A stretch of 64,000 nt of DNA from CAJBLF01 sp041675025 (GCA_041675025.1 JBAYUS010000001.1:372001-436000); one strand, 5' to 3'. Positions 42,678-54,138 are shown, numbered from the stretch's first letter. Notes: generated by a model from the letters alone, not told the origin. Numbers and translations: made by a program.

Positions 42678-44060
42678 TTATTTTTCAAAAAACTGTTTTT
42701 TCTTATGTAACCGCCAACTAGATTGTCTCGTAAGTTGTTTTTTATCTTCTGGATTGAGTAGGAAATGTTTTACTGCTTCTTCAAGAAAGATAGTATTTTG
42801 ACTTCATTTACAGACTATAAGACATTCATTACCTGGCTGTTTCAACATCTTTTGAATATGTTTACCAGCGATATTTGCGTCGTAGAATTTTTCTACATTG
42901 TTTTTATCATATCAGACTTTTTCTAATTCATCAGCAAGATAATCTGTCATATATTTTCCTACTAAGATTACATGATCTGCGACTTGCGAAACATATCCTG
43001 CGATCATTCTGTGTTCACGTTCCGTCAGATCACCGAGTTCTCTCATATCACCAAGAACGAGAATAATTTTTCTATTTGGAAATAATTGCGCTTTAATATT
43101 GTGTGCCGTGTTGATAATTTTTCTTACGCTAAGTGGCGAAGCATTATAGGTTGAATCGATAATGACGCTGTGTTCTATTCATTCAAACACCGACAATCTT
43201 CCTGGCTGAAGTGTATACGTAAGACTGAGTTCTTCATGAGAACCATTTCTCAATATCGGATTTTCTGCTTTCGATTCCATTTTTGCATACTTGTAATCGA
43301 GTACGCTAGCGATAGCGAGTCACAAACCAATGTATCCATAATTCGCTTTTCATAGAATATTTGTCTTGATGCTGTATTTCTTTTCTTTGATTCGAAGATG
43401 AAATTGTACACCTACTCCCCCTTTAAAATCCGAGAGGAAAAAATTTTCATCTTTGAAATATATATCTGCGGTAATGTCGTTTCCTTCTGTCTGATACGTC
43501 AGATAATCAATATATAAATGTTGTTTAAGTTCAATAGCATAGGTGTCGTTAGCATTAAGAAATCATAATTCTAATGTGCTTTTCAACATTTTTACTTCTT
43601 CTCTTGCTATCTCGCCTGGATTACCAAACTGTTCTGAATGTACAGAATCTATAGCTGTGAAAATTCCTATATGTGGTTTCGTAATAGTCAGAAGAAAGTC
43701 CATCTCCCCAGGACGATCAATCCCATATTCCAAGAGAATAATATCGTAGGGTTTAGGTCAGAAAAATCTTTTTCAAATAAGTTTCATTAAGGTAGAAACA
43801 AAACATAAGATAGTTGGCTCCCATTTTTCTATCTGAAAAATAGAGAGTGAAAGTCATAATTCTCCGTTAAAGTTTTTTGGTGAAGTATAGATTTTTTTGT
43901 TGGTAATAAATTGCTGTAGGGTCTGATATACAATCATGCGGCAAGAAGTTTTTCCTACACTACCGTTTATCCCTATTACATGTGGACTATGTTTTTCAAT
44001 ATATCAATGAGCTAATTTTCCTAATAGCTTATAATACCATCGTAATAACTTTTTTTTCAT
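42678..44060 (-). CDS. murF: MurF-like Mur ligase
   Basis: Adds D-Ala-D-Ala to the UDP-MurNAc-tripeptide in peptidoglycan synthesis. ATP loop GINGSVGKTSCRMIV (normally GTxGKTT), LEYGIDRPGEMDFLL, ITKPHIGIFTAIDSVHSEQFG, IDSTYNASPLSV and ILVLGDMRELGDLTEREH are seen. 460 aa. The P-loop has Ser in place of Thr at one site. An alternative is a Mur-ligase relative of another pathway, but the order of motifs fits MurF best. Confidence 0.88.
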
Positions 44061-44074
44061 GAAATTTTTTATAA

Positions 44075-44185
44075 ATTAAATGTAATTAGACCTATGGTCG
44101 TAATTAATCGTAATTTATCCTAACAGATGTAATTGATTATTTAATTACGCGAAGCAAATTACACCGAAGGTGAATTACACGAAGT
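44075..44185. repeat. AT-rich interspersed repeat with GTAATT arms
   Basis: Repeated TAATTACG/CGTAATTA and AATTACACCGAAGGTGAATT between murF and the permease gene; the second is a perfect short palindrome near 44157-44176. Confidence 0.45.
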
Positions 44186-44189
44186 TATT

Positions 44190-45452
44190 TTATTCTTCAA
44201 ATGTTTTTTCCATGATAAGGGTAATGATTACTGCAATAGGTACCGCGAGTAATACTCAAACAACTCAAAGAATCAACGCTCATATAATCATACTAATAAA
44301 GATAACAACTGGATTTACTCCAAGTGTTTTATTCATTAATAATGGAATCAACACATTATTTTCCAATCGTTGAAGTAAGAAAACTACAGCAAGTACAATT
44401 AATGCTCCATAGATACCATAATGAATAAATGCAACTAACATAGCTGCTAATCATCCGATAAATGGACCGATATATGGAATAAATTCTGTCATTGCTACGA
44501 TACCAGCAAGTGCTCATTTCTGAGGCAGATCGATACCAAAAAACGCAAGTATCCACAATGCTACGTACATAGCAACCCCCATAAATACACAAAGGAAAAG
44601 CTGTGATTTGAGTCGAATACCAAGTTTTTTATATATTCTTTCAAGTTTCATATAAACGAATTTGTATTTCTTTTCTCCACCAAGTCTTGCAATAAATCTC
44701 ATAACCGAGTCTTTTTGGATAGAAAATAATACTGCAAGAGTAAGCACAATAGATGTCTGAGTCACGAAATTAAAGAATGAACCAACCGCACTTACTGCTA
44801 TGTTACCGATATTTCTTGCATATGTTGTCCCGAGATTTACTACTTGAGAAATATTTTGATCTAATTGACTCTGTACTCACGATACGACTGCAGGATTACT
44901 AAACGAATCTAATAATGCTTGTTTAAGACTTCCTGGAAGCCAATGAGTATCTTGAATAATACCTACTAATGATTTAGTTGCCAACATTTGTTGAAAATCG
45001 GAAATATTACCCATCAAGATAGTCATAATATCCGAGAGTTGATTGAGTATAAATGGAACGATAAATACCATTGCTCATAAGAGAGCTACAAGTACAAATA
45101 AATATGCAAGAAAAATAGCCAATCATCTATATTTTATTCTTTTTTGAAGTAAATCAATAATAGCCTCTATAGCAAGCGATACGATATAAGCCATAAAAAT
45201 AAGATAAATAATATTCAATGATTGATATATAAACAATCCGAAAAAAATTACCAAAATACCAAATGCCCAAAACTTAAGAAACATTCTATTGGTAAATACA
45301 AAAGGTTTTACTGTTGATTTTTTTTCTTCTTTTTGTTGTTCATCAAGCTTCTTTTCTAGTTTTTCCAATTCCAAAAGCTCTTTTTTATTATCAGACTTTA
45401 TTGATTTGAAAAAATCAGATCCGCCTTTCATAATTTTGTGAATAAATGCCAT
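44190..45452 (-). CDS. AI-2E family (PerM-like) transporter, 420 aa
   Basis: Eight or so membrane segments. The N-terminal 60 residues are a charged coiled coil (LLELEKLEKKLDEQQKEEKK) before the first helix. The C-terminal half has MTEFIPYIGPFIGGL (family PxxGP region), VVFLLQRLENNVLIPLLMNKTLGVNPVVIFI and VPIAVIITLIMEK, which are diagnostic. Substrates of the family vary and the AI-2 role is not general. It follows rnpA on the same strand. Confidence 0.9.
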
Positions 45453-45477
45453 GCTAACAAAATAAACAATTAAAATG

Positions 45478-45546
45478 GTTACAGGTCGAAGGTTACAAGT
45501 TATGAGTTGGAGGTTGTTATTTTTTATTTGCTCCCTGAAACCTGCT
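45478..45546. repeat. Repeat family B, inverted copy
   Basis: GGTTACAAGTTATGAGTTGG and GCTCCCTGAAACCTGCTA: family B in reverse orientation. The TAG stop of rnpA (45545-45547) overlaps its outer end, so the insertion may have defined the rnpA C-terminus. Confidence 0.7.
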
Positions 45547-45952
45547 ACTTTTTACTATTTTCAAGTTTATTATTGAGTCATTTTCGTGCTTTTTCAAATT
45601 CATCTTGAATATACTTAATTGTATCTTTTTTTGTAAAATTTGCAATTTTTTTATCAATTTCTCAGATGCGATCCTTGGACAAAACTATGAATATCTTATA
45701 AAACACATCATGTATAGGTAATTTTGCTAAATTATTATCTTGAATAGATTGCATAATTGCTCTTTTTATCATATGTCTCACTACCGCTCTTTTGGATAAT
45801 TTAATAGTTACATGTGAAGAAATTTGATTGAACTTAATATTGGGATATTGTTTAATATAAAAAAATCCGAACAATTCTTGATTTTGATATTGTCTCTTTC
45901 TGGTAATGAAGATTACGTCTTTTCCGGTTAAACGAAGTTTTTTTGCTAACAC
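45545..45952 (-). CDS. rnpA: Ribonuclease P protein component
   Basis: Basic protein that assists the RNase P RNA in tRNA 5' maturation. The signature lies in the middle: HVTIKLSKRAVVRHMIKRAIMQSI (compare the family's R-N-R-x-KR-x-R motif). The start KKLRLTGKDVIFITRK is also typical. 135 aa. rpmH is not next to it, unlike in most bacteria; a DUF192 gene precedes it by 29 bases. No RNase P RNA was recognised in the window. Confidence 0.85.
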
Positions 45953-45980
45953 GACTACTATATAAATAATATAAAAAATA

Positions 45981-46463
45981 TTACATATTGATGAATTTCA
46001 TTTTAGTTCATTCGACTATTCCATATTTTGCTGTGATTCCTGCATTGATTTCTAAGACGTAAGTTGCTCAGATTTCTGGATTATATATCGTACAAGGGTC
46101 GCTGATACAAGGCTGAGCAGTCATGATTTTAACTACATGTAATGTATCATCTATTCGAAGCATATCTAATGGAATTAATGTATTTTTCATCCGAAAACTA
46201 TAGAGATCAGTCTTTGGAAAGATAAACAACATTCCAGCTTTTTCAGCCATATTTGTACGATTCATAAGTCCTAACTGATGTTCATCTGTCGTACGAGCCA
46301 ATTCTACCGTAAAACAATTTTCTCAACTACATATCTGTGGAACTGATTTTTTTTCGTGAATGTAATTGGAAATAATAAAATAACATATACCCAAAGAAAG
46401 GAATCAAATCATGATCCAAATCCAAAAGATAGATTGTTTAAAAAAATTTCGTTTGTTTTTCAT
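45981..46463 (-). CDS. DUF192 family exported protein, 160 aa
   Basis: N-terminal membrane anchor (FWIWIMIGFLSLGICYFII) and an extracellular DUF192 domain: FTVELARTTDEHQLGLMNRTNMAEKAGMLFIFPKTDLYSFRMKNTLIPLDMLRID, with the typical GLM-R...GMLF-F...F-MKNTLIPLD pattern, and ATYVLEINAG near the end. Two extra Cys pairs (CSGENC, CISDPC). Function of DUF192 is unknown. Precedes rnpA on the same strand. Confidence 0.88.
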
Positions 46464-46500
46464 ATATAATTGGTTATCAACATAAACACCCAAGGAACAA

Positions 46501-46548
46501 GGAGCAAGTTTCAAAAACCTACAACTTTAAACTTGTATCCTGTAACTA
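46501..46548. repeat. Repeat family B, short copy
   Basis: GGAGCAAGTTTCAAAAACCT and ACAACTTTAAACTTGTATCC, both arms with almost no spacer; upstream of the DUF4230 gene. Confidence 0.7.
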
Positions 46549-46570
46549 TTTTATTTGTTATATATTTCTT

Positions 46571-47200
46571 ATGAAACGTTTATTGAAATATCTTGTAGCA
46601 CTTCTGATTGTGCTTGTTTGTGTATATAGTTTTTGGTTATGGTTGCAATATAAATGAGCTACTGTTATCAAACAAACAACTACTTCTATCATGACTGAGC
46701 TAGCAAAAATAGATAAATTGGAAACAGTGAGTAAAACTCTTACTAAAACTATCGAATGAGAACAGCAATTGGCCAATCTGATTCCAAATATAGGAATAGA
46801 TCAAATCATTGGTAGCCCACTCTTTGCAGATAAAATGATATTGGATGTAGAATGACAAATAAGTGCTGGATATATAATCAAAGACATAACTACTTGAGCG
46901 ATCAAAGTATCTCGTGATGGAACTATTACTATAGTATTGGGAGAACCTGAAATATTCTGAATAACTCTTACAGGAACAACTAAAAGTACCACTCTCGGCA
47001 TCGTAACTCCACAAGATATAAAAATGGAGAATAAACTTAGAGAAAAGGCTGGAGAAATGATACTTCAAGAAGCATTAAGTGGAAATATTTTACAAGATGC
47101 AAAGAATAATGCCCAAAATACTTTACAGAATCTATTCCTCACGGCTGGAATCCAAATAAAAGAAGTAATTATCAAAGGAACGGGCGATTTAGTACAATAA
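46571..47200 (+). CDS. DUF4230-like membrane-anchored protein, 209 aa
   Basis: N-terminal membrane helix (LLKYLVALLIVLVCVYSFWLW), then an outside domain whose order LETVSKTLTKTIEG...LILDVEGQISAGYIIKDI...VSRDGTITIVLGEPEIFG...AGEMILQEALSGNILQDAKNNAQNTLQNLFLTAGI fits DUF4230. Function unknown. Divergent from DUF192/rnpA and followed 112 bases later by rplI. Confidence 0.75.
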
Positions 47201-47311
47201 GTTGATTTTCATTTGAAATCGATATAGGAATTCGTATATATTTCTCACGTGATTTTTTTATTTGTAAGAAATTCGCTAGATAGTAACCTTTTAATTATTG
47301 TTTATATACCA

Positions 47312-47974
47312 ATGCCAAGAAGAAAATTAGAAAACAAAACGATAGAAGTTATCCTTTTGTTAAACGACAAACATCTCGGAGAAAAGTTTGAAATCGTTAA
47401 AGTAAAACCTATTTTTGCTAGAAATGTATTGTTACCAAAAAATATGGCTGTATTAGCAGATGCTAACAATAAAAATAAATTTGCTCAAAAAATGGCAGCT
47501 GCAGAAGTAGATAGAACAAAAAAAGCTTCTGGATTAGAAGATCTTTTTGGAAAACTTAATAATGATGAAGGTATTACTCTTATCAGAAAAGCTAATGCTG
47601 ATGGAACTCTCTACGCAAAGGTAGATGAAAATGATATTGCTGCAAAAATCAATGAAATATATAGCGTAGAAATTCAAGCTCATTATTTGAAGCTCAAGAA
47701 GAAAATCACTGTTCTTGGAGATTTTACTGTTCCATTCCTTTATAAGGAACTAAAAAAAGATGTAGCAGTTAAAGTAATACAAGATCCTGAAGAAGCAGAA
47801 AAAATAGCTAAACATAAAGCTTCAAAAAATCCTCAAAAATATAGTGAATTGGAATCAGAAACAGGTAAGGTAGTAAAGAAAACAAGAGAAGAAGTAATGG
47901 TTGAAAAAGAAGCTGCAAGATTGGCTAAGAGAGAAGAAACAATCAAGAGATTGAAAGAAAAATTTAAGGACTAG
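47312..47974 (+). CDS. rplI: 50S ribosomal protein bL9 with long C-terminal extension
   Basis: The N-terminal domain MPRRKLENKTIEVILLLNDKHLGEKFEIVKVKPIFARNVLLPKNMAVLAD is bL9. The central helix and C-terminal domain follow, and about 60 extra Lys/Glu/Arg-rich residues (from SKNPQKYSELE to LKEKFKD) extend it to 220 aa (usual 147-150). No TGA codon: all glycines are GGN, as expected for a highly expressed gene. An upstream in-frame ATG at 47249 would add residues with no family match. Confidence 0.93.
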   Translation: MPRRKLENKTIEVILLLNDKHLGEKFEIVKVKPIFARNVLLPKNMAVLADANNKNKFAQKMAAAEVDRTKKASGLEDLFGKLNNDEGITLIRKANADGTLYAKVDENDIAAKINEIYSVEIQAHYLKLKKKITVLGDFTVPFLYKELKKDVAVKVIQDPEEAEKIAKHKASKNPQKYSELESETGKVVKKTREEVMVEKEAARLAKREETIKRLKEKFKD

Positions 47975-48015
47975 AAGCATAACCATGTTTATATTTGAGA
48001 CATCGTCGGTATAGA

Positions 48016-48041
48016 AAAACTCACTTCGGTGAGTTTTTTTT
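48016..48041 (+). terminator. Terminator of rplI
   Basis: AAACTCAC/GTGAGTTT stem with TTCG loop and eight T residues. Confidence 0.85.
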
Positions 48042-48069
48042 AATTACAAATATTTTACTAAAAGAAAAA

Positions 48070-48094
48070 ATTCCGAGGAAAAACTCTCGGAATT
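48070..48094 (-). terminator. Terminator of the small basic protein gene
   Basis: ATTCCGAG/CTCGGAAT stem; on the minus strand it is followed by T residues 25 bases after the stop at 48120. Confidence 0.75.
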
Positions 48095-48119
48095 TTCTTT
48101 TAACTACATCAGTTTAATA

Positions 48120-48329
48120 TTAAATTACTCCTATTCCATAAACACTAAACATACCAGCAACCTCACGATGAATGCTACGATTATTGTTAATTTCTTTTTT
48201 GTTTTCAAAGAAATTTTTATGTTTCTTTTTTGGAGATTTACTATTTGACGAAGCAATCTTCATTAATAGTTTTGTAATTCTAATGCGCTTTTTGCGCACA
48301 CCTGTGATGTTGTTTTTTTCTTCTTGCAT
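48120..48329 (-). CDS. Small basic protein, 69 aa
   Basis: MQEEKNNITGVRKKRIRITKLL...SPKKKHKNFFENKKEINNN: very rich in Lys, Arg and Asn. No family recognised. Support for a real gene is the well-placed terminator just downstream and the tight fit between rplI and uvrB, both on the other strand. An in-frame ATG at 48383 would add 18 residues. A nucleic-acid-binding role is suggested only by its charge. Confidence 0.5.
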   Translation of the reverse strand: MQEEKNNITGVRKKRIRITKLLMKIASSNSKSPKKKHKNFFENKKEINNNRSIHREVAGMFSVYGIGVI

Positions 48330-48471
48330 ATATTTTGTTTTTTTATTGAGTTGTGTGTATACATATATATGATATATTATCAACCCTAAATAATAAAATC
48401 TTCATGTTAGAGATGGATTTTGAGCTGAAAAAATATATATATTTACTATTTATTACTCACTAGGTGAAATT

Positions 48472-50028
48472 ATGTTATTCGAGTTACAATCATCATATCA
48501 ACCAGCTGGAGATCAAATCAAAGCTATTGAGGAAATCAAGGCACTTTTTGAAAGTGGAAAAAATAAAGCTACCCTGCTCTGAGCTACAGGAACAGGAAAG
48601 ACTTTTACAATGGCGAATATGATTCAACACTTACAAAAGCCTACATTAATTATTTCTCATAATAAAACATTGGCTGCACAGCTTGCAACAGAGTTTAAAT
48701 ATTTTTTTCCTAATAATGCTGTCCATTACTTCGTATCGTATTTCGATTATTATCAACCAGAAAGTTATCTTCCAGCTCAAGGACTCTACATAGAAAAGGA
48801 AGCGACTATCAACCAAGAAATCGAGATGTATAGACTTGCAACTATGGCATCCTTACTTTCTAGAAAAGATGTAATTGTTGTTGCATCGGCTTCATCACTA
48901 TATGGATTATGACAAAAAAGATTGTTTAAAGAAAATTGTTTACAATTTGAAGTTGGGAAACAATATAATTTCAAAGAATTAAAAAAACAACTTCTCCATA
49001 TGCAGTATAAACTCATCCTTTCAAAAATAGAACATGGGATGTTTGAATTTAAAGGAGATATTCTGGATATTTTCGCGAGTACAGAGAAATTCGTGTACAG
49101 ACTCCATTTCAATGAAGAGACCCTTGAATTAATTGAACTGAAAGACTCATTAACTTTTGAACATAAAGAAAATAAAAATAAAGTCATTCTTTGGCCAGCT
49201 ACACAATTTTTACAAGACATCTCTGATCTAGATACTATCATCGAACAAATGGATGCTGAAAAAAATCTTAGAGTTAAAGAATTTGAAAAACAATGAATGC
49301 TCGTAGAAGCAGAAAGAATCAAAAAAAGAGTAGAATATGATATCAGGATGATCAGAGAAACTTGATTTGTAAATGGTATCGAGAACTACTCACTCTATTT
49401 TGATAATAGACTTCCTGGTGAACCACCAAATACTATTTTTGATTATTTTCCTGATGATTTTTTGTTGATTGTGGATGAATCACATATGACATTACCACAA
49501 CTCAGAGCTATGCCATGAGGCGATAGATCAAGAAAAGCAAATCTTATAAAATATGGTTTTAGACTTCCTTCAGCGGTCGATCATAGACCATTAAGATTTG
49601 AAGAACTTGAATGAATTTTGTGACGAAAAGATTTGAAAGATATCGTTCTCGATCAAGCATTTGATATTAATTCTAATGTATCAAATACCCACGTAGAAAT
49701 TTTCAATAAATATAAAAAAATGAAAGAGGCACGTGGAGAAAATCAGTTAATGACGCTTGTTAAAAAACATAAGAAGGACACGAAATCTATTTTTTTATCA
49801 GCCACACCATCAGAATATGAACTCAAATTGTCAGATAAAATTGTAGAACAAATTATCAGACCTACAGGACTTTTGGATCCGATTACTTATGTATATCCTA
49901 AATCATGAAACTATGATTCACTTATCCTCAGTATAGACACTTTGATTAAAAAGAAACCACACTTGAAAGAATTTATGGATGGATATAATTTGAAAGATGG
50001 TATAGAAGAAGTATTTAGTAATGATTAA
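48472..50028 (+). CDS. uvrB: UvrB lacking the C-terminal helicase domain and UVR motif
   Basis: Damage-recognition subunit of nucleotide excision repair. Walker A GATGTGKT (first G is TGA 48580-48582), the beta-hairpin YFVSYFDYYQPESYLP, LRAMPGGDRSRKANLIKYGFRLPSAVDHRPLRFEEL, DESHMTLPQ (motif II), SATPSEYELK (motif III) and IIRPTGLLDP are present. The protein ends about 35 residues later: the second RecA-like domain with motifs IV-VI and the UvrC-binding UVR domain are missing (518 aa; usual 660-680). No remnant follows; rimO starts 5 bases on. An AGGTGA at 48462-48467 is one of few Shine-Dalgarno-like sequences here. Confidence 0.9.
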
Positions 50029-50033
50029 AATCT

Positions 50034-51350
50034 ATGAAAAATATATTAAACTTCTCACTTATCAATTTATGATGCACCAAAAACCTGATTGATAGCCAGT
50101 ATTTTCTTGGAAGACTTTTTGATATGAGTATAAAAACTCCTGAATATCAGTTAAATTATTTCACTGATCCTTTTGATACAAAGACAAATACAATATTTGT
50201 AAATACTTGTGGATTTATCTCTTCAGGAAGAGACGAAGCTGATACTACGGTGCGTAAACTTTTGAAAGCTGGGAAGACTGTTTACTTGCTCTGATGTGCA
50301 GTGCAGTATTATAAGAAACTCACTCAAGAAGAGGGAATAAAAAACGTACATTATCTCTCACGAGGTGACTTGAATAAAGTAAATCTCAAAAATATCATAC
50401 AATGATATGATAGTAAAAATTACGGAGATTTTGAATTTGCGACAGGACCGAGAGTGTATACCAATCTAGAACAAAAGTTTGAATATCTCAAAATCGCTGA
50501 ATGATGTGACAATAAATGTACCTTTTGTATTATCCCAGCTATCAGATGAAAACAGCAATCACTTACGATAGAAAAAATAATCACGGAAGCAAAAAATATG
50601 ATTGCCAATGGCATCAAAGAAATGATCCTTATCGCTCAAGATACAACGAGATACGGAACTGATCTTTATGGAAAGCCACAATTATTGGAATTGTTAAAAA
50701 AATTAGACAAAGTAAAGTGAAACTTTACGTATAGACTCCTCTATCTCTATCCAGATATTGTAACCTTAAATCAAGTCAAAGAATTGAAAAAATTGAAAAA
50801 ATTTTTACCATATTTTGATGTCCCATTACAACATATTAGTTCACCGGTCTTGAAAAAAATGGGAAGATTTTACGATGAATGATATATTGCAAAATTTTTG
50901 GATCAGATTAAAAAAATATTTCCTGTGAGATATATTAGAACAAATCTTATCATCGGATTCCCCGGAGAAACGAAAGAAGATTTTGATAAACTTGTGAAAT
51001 TCGTGGATGAAACAAAATTTGATAATATAGCACTTTTTGAATATCACGATGAGCCGATGGCTGCTTCGAGCAAATTGCCAAATAAGGTTGATGATTATGA
51101 AATCAGAACGAGATTTACAAAACTCAGGCAGTTAGTAAACAGACAATTACTTGAACACGAAGCAACAAGAAAATGAAAAGAAGAAATCGGATATATTATG
51201 GAAATCGATAAATGAATTTTTGTCGTTAGACCACAATTACATTGTCCTGAAATTGATGCCTATGATGAAATTACAATAAAAAAAATTATAGGAACTTTTG
51301 AAGACAAAACTGAATTAGAAATCTGAGATAAAATCATCTATACGGTATAA
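50034..51350 (+). CDS. rimO: Ribosomal protein uS12 methylthiotransferase RimO
   Basis: Radical-SAM enzyme that thiomethylates Asp89 of uS12. N-terminal cluster motif SLINLGCTKNLIDSQ (RimO type), VNTCGFIS and GCAVQ supply three Cys; the radical-SAM triad is GCDNKCTFCIIPAIRG; LIIGFPGETKEDF and the C-terminal TRAM-like domain follow. 438 aa. Two of the cluster motif glycines are TGA. Follows uvrB with a 5-base gap. Confidence 0.92.
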
Positions 51351-51411
51351 AATTATAGCTTGAAAAGCCATATAGCTTTCATACACTGAAAGTGACTTTA
51401 TTTTTTCATAT

Positions 51412-52296
51412 ATGAAAATGGTCCTCACTCCAGAGCTACAAACTCTTGTAGATGCCTTACAACATGAAAAAATCGTAGTATTGCTTGCACCAAGCTTCCC
51501 AGTAGATTTCATTTATCCTGATATCATTCTTGATCTTAAGATGATTAGCGTAGAAAAAACCGTGGAATTGACGTATGCAGCCAAACTCATCAATATGGAA
51601 TACGAGAAAATCCTCAAAGAGAATCCAGATAAAAGATATATTTGTCCTAACTGCCCTACCGTTGTGAAAATGATTGAGTTTAAATATCCCGAACTGAAAG
51701 AATTTATTATCGATGTAGCCTCACCTATGATCATCATGGATAGATTTGTAAAGAAAGAATATGGACCAGATCATAAGACATTATTTATAGGACCGTGTCT
51801 TGCGAAGAAAATGGAGGCGAAAGAATATGAGATTAATTATGCGATTACATTTAAAGAACTTCAAGATATTTTTATACATAACAAAGAAAATAATATCACA
51901 CCGAAAGAATTCACTTATTCCGTGACCGAAGATGGTACACCAGATTTTGATAAGTTTTATAATGATTATACTAAGGTCTATCCACTTACTTGATGAGTTG
52001 CTGATAGTTTACACGTGAAAGGCATCATAGATAAATCACAAATACTCGTCGTCGATGGACCAACACATCTCGATGCAGGATTCCAAGAATTTAAAAATAA
52101 TCCTAATATCAAATTTCTTGATATCCTTGCTTGTGAATGATGATGTATCGGTGGCCCTGGAATGATATCGAAAGAACCTTTGGAAGTTAGAAAACAAAAA
52201 GTACTCGATTATAAACACTACTGTAAAAAAGATAAAATCTGATCCAAACTCGGCAAGTTTGAATACGCTGATGGTCTTAATTTAACAAGAAAATAA
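51412..52296 (+). CDS. [FeFe]-hydrogenase-type H-cluster domain protein, 294 aa
   Basis: Matches the large-subunit C-terminal domain of iron-only hydrogenases. The three cysteine motifs are present in modified form: YICPNCPTVVKMIEFKYPEL (first motif, CPNCP instead of TSCCP), IGPCLAKKMEAKE (second, PCxAKK) and LACEGGCIGGPGM (third, ACxGGCxxG). No N-terminal ferredoxin domains, unlike most catalytic hydrogenases (294 aa total). Such stand-alone or short forms occur among sensory and uncharacterised group C/D-type members, so H2 turnover is unproven. No maturase genes hydE/F/G are in the window. Confidence 0.78.
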
Positions 52297-52423
52297 AATA
52301 ATTTTATTATTCTAATCTTCATAAAACTAAGGTAAAATACCTAGTAATTGTTATATCCTTCATTACACTTTTCCTACGACAGACAGATTCAGAATGATAT
52401 TATTTTAATGTATAATTTTTTAT

Positions 52424-53584
52424 ATGATAAGTTTATATATCCATATACCCTTTTGTACTAGTAGATGCAGTTATTGCTCGTTTAATACTATGTCAATCGA
52501 TTCTTCTGATATCATAATAGATGAATATATCTTAGCATTAAAGAAAGAAATTGATCATTATGCAAATACACTCACTGATAAATCACTCAAAACATTATAT
52601 TTCTGAGGAGGAACTCCAGGTAAGATATGAATTACAAGAATGATCGATATCATCGAATATATCCATACTAAATTTGATTTAGAAGATTTGGGTGAATTAA
52701 GTATAGAACTCAACCCTTATCCTGAAGAGGAAGTCTTAGACTTTGTGAAAACATTGAATAAAAAATATCCAAAAATCTCTAGACTAAGATATAGTTTTGG
52801 TATCCAAAGTTTCGATGACGAAGTCTTAAAAACCGTAGGCAGAGCTTACTCTTTTTCAGGTATTGTTGATTTTCTAAGAACACTTGTCACACTCAAACAA
52901 GACAATAATGTCTTTAATTTTGATTTTATTGCTTTTGGTAAATTTCAGGTCAGCAAGAATGGTTTTAAACAACTCTGGCATGAATTTAAGCGTGAGTTTT
53001 TTAAAAAGTTTTTGGCAAGCGGATATATCGATAGTATTTCTTTATATACATTAGAAAATATTGCTCATAAACCTTGTGATAAAATCTATTATGGAACTGA
53101 TGAAGAAATTATGGAAGAATTTCTATTACTAAAAAATATAATCGAAGAAGAAGGATTTATTAGATACGAAATCTCTAATTTTGCCAGAGCCGGTAAAACT
53201 TCAATCCACAATATGGTCTATTGGAATATGGAACCCTATATCGGACTCTGAATTTCAGCTTCTTCGTTTTTCTGAAATAAACGTCGAACAAATATCTGAG
53301 ATATTAAACAATATATTGAATGAAATCGAATTGCCGAAAAAGATGTCCAGATATTAAATGAATCAGATTTATTAATTGAAGAATTTTTTCTCAGATTAAG
53401 AACCAGAGAAGGAATCGCTAACTTTGAAAAATTTATTCCTCTTCTCGTACCGACATATAAATCCCTTTTGAAAACCTATATGAAAGAATGATTGATTGAA
53501 TTCGACGAAACTAAACTCAGACTCACCGATGAATGAATGAATGTATATAATAGTATAATCACTGATTTATTACAAAAAATTTAA
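52424..53584 (+). CDS. hemW: HemW-like radical SAM protein
   Basis: Coproporphyrinogen-oxidase-like family. MISLYIHIPFCTSRCSYCSFNT carries the CxxxCxxC cluster motif, followed by LYFGGGTPGKI (glycines partly TGA), LSIELNPYPEE, RYSFGIQSFDDEVLKTVGRAY and YEISNFARAGKTSIHNMVYWNMEPYIGLG. HemW is a haem chaperone rather than the oxidase, and no other haem gene is nearby. 386 aa; the C-terminal winged-helix-like part is present. Length and motif order are normal. Confidence 0.9.
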
Positions 53585-53597
53585 TTATCATTTTGCT

Positions 53598-54035
53598 ATG
53601 ACAGACAAAAAAGCTCGTATAAAAAAACATATACACAAAAAACTTTCTAAGAAAATGAAAATCTATTTTGTATTTTCTCTTATAATGATTGGTATTGTGG
53701 TATATGAAATCATTACGACGGGACTCAATCCCCTTCTTGCACTTGGAATCCGATGAATTGGGTTAATAGCATGATTTTTCATGTCTCGTATGTTCCAGAT
53801 TTATCGACATATAGAAGAGCAGGTTGTAACATCACGCGTTGATAAAATCGGATGAATAATTTTGTGAATATATATAATATTTTCCTTTTCAAGACGCTAT
53901 CTTGTCGGTCTTTTTTTCGAACATTCTTTAGTTTTTGTGATTACATTTTCATTGGTGGCGGGCATTATGATTGGAAGATTTTTATGAATGAGAGATACTA
54001 TCATAAAGATACTAAAAAAACAGGAAATAATATAA
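53598..54035 (+). CDS. Membrane protein, 145 aa
   Basis: Lysine-rich cytoplasmic start, then about four membrane helices (IYFVFSLIMIGIVVYEII, NPLLALGIRGIGLIAGFFMS, GGIILGIYIIFSFS, HSLVFVITFSLVAGIMIGRF). Not recognised. TGA glycines in three of the helices. Follows hemW by 13 bases. Confidence 0.7.
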
Positions 54036-54138
54036 GAAATCTTAAATAGTATTGCAAATACGGTTCAAAAGTATATCTTAAATATAACCTTAATAAGATA
54101 ACAAGATTATCTTATTTTTTATTTACTCAAAAAACATC

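Noticed and set aside
48172..48372. 66-codon plus-strand hydrophobic frame
   Set aside because: Antisense to the small basic protein, which has a matching terminator.
49900..50040. Frameshift as the cause of the short uvrB
   Set aside because: No UvrB motif IV-VI sequence in any frame downstream; rimO begins five bases later and is intact.
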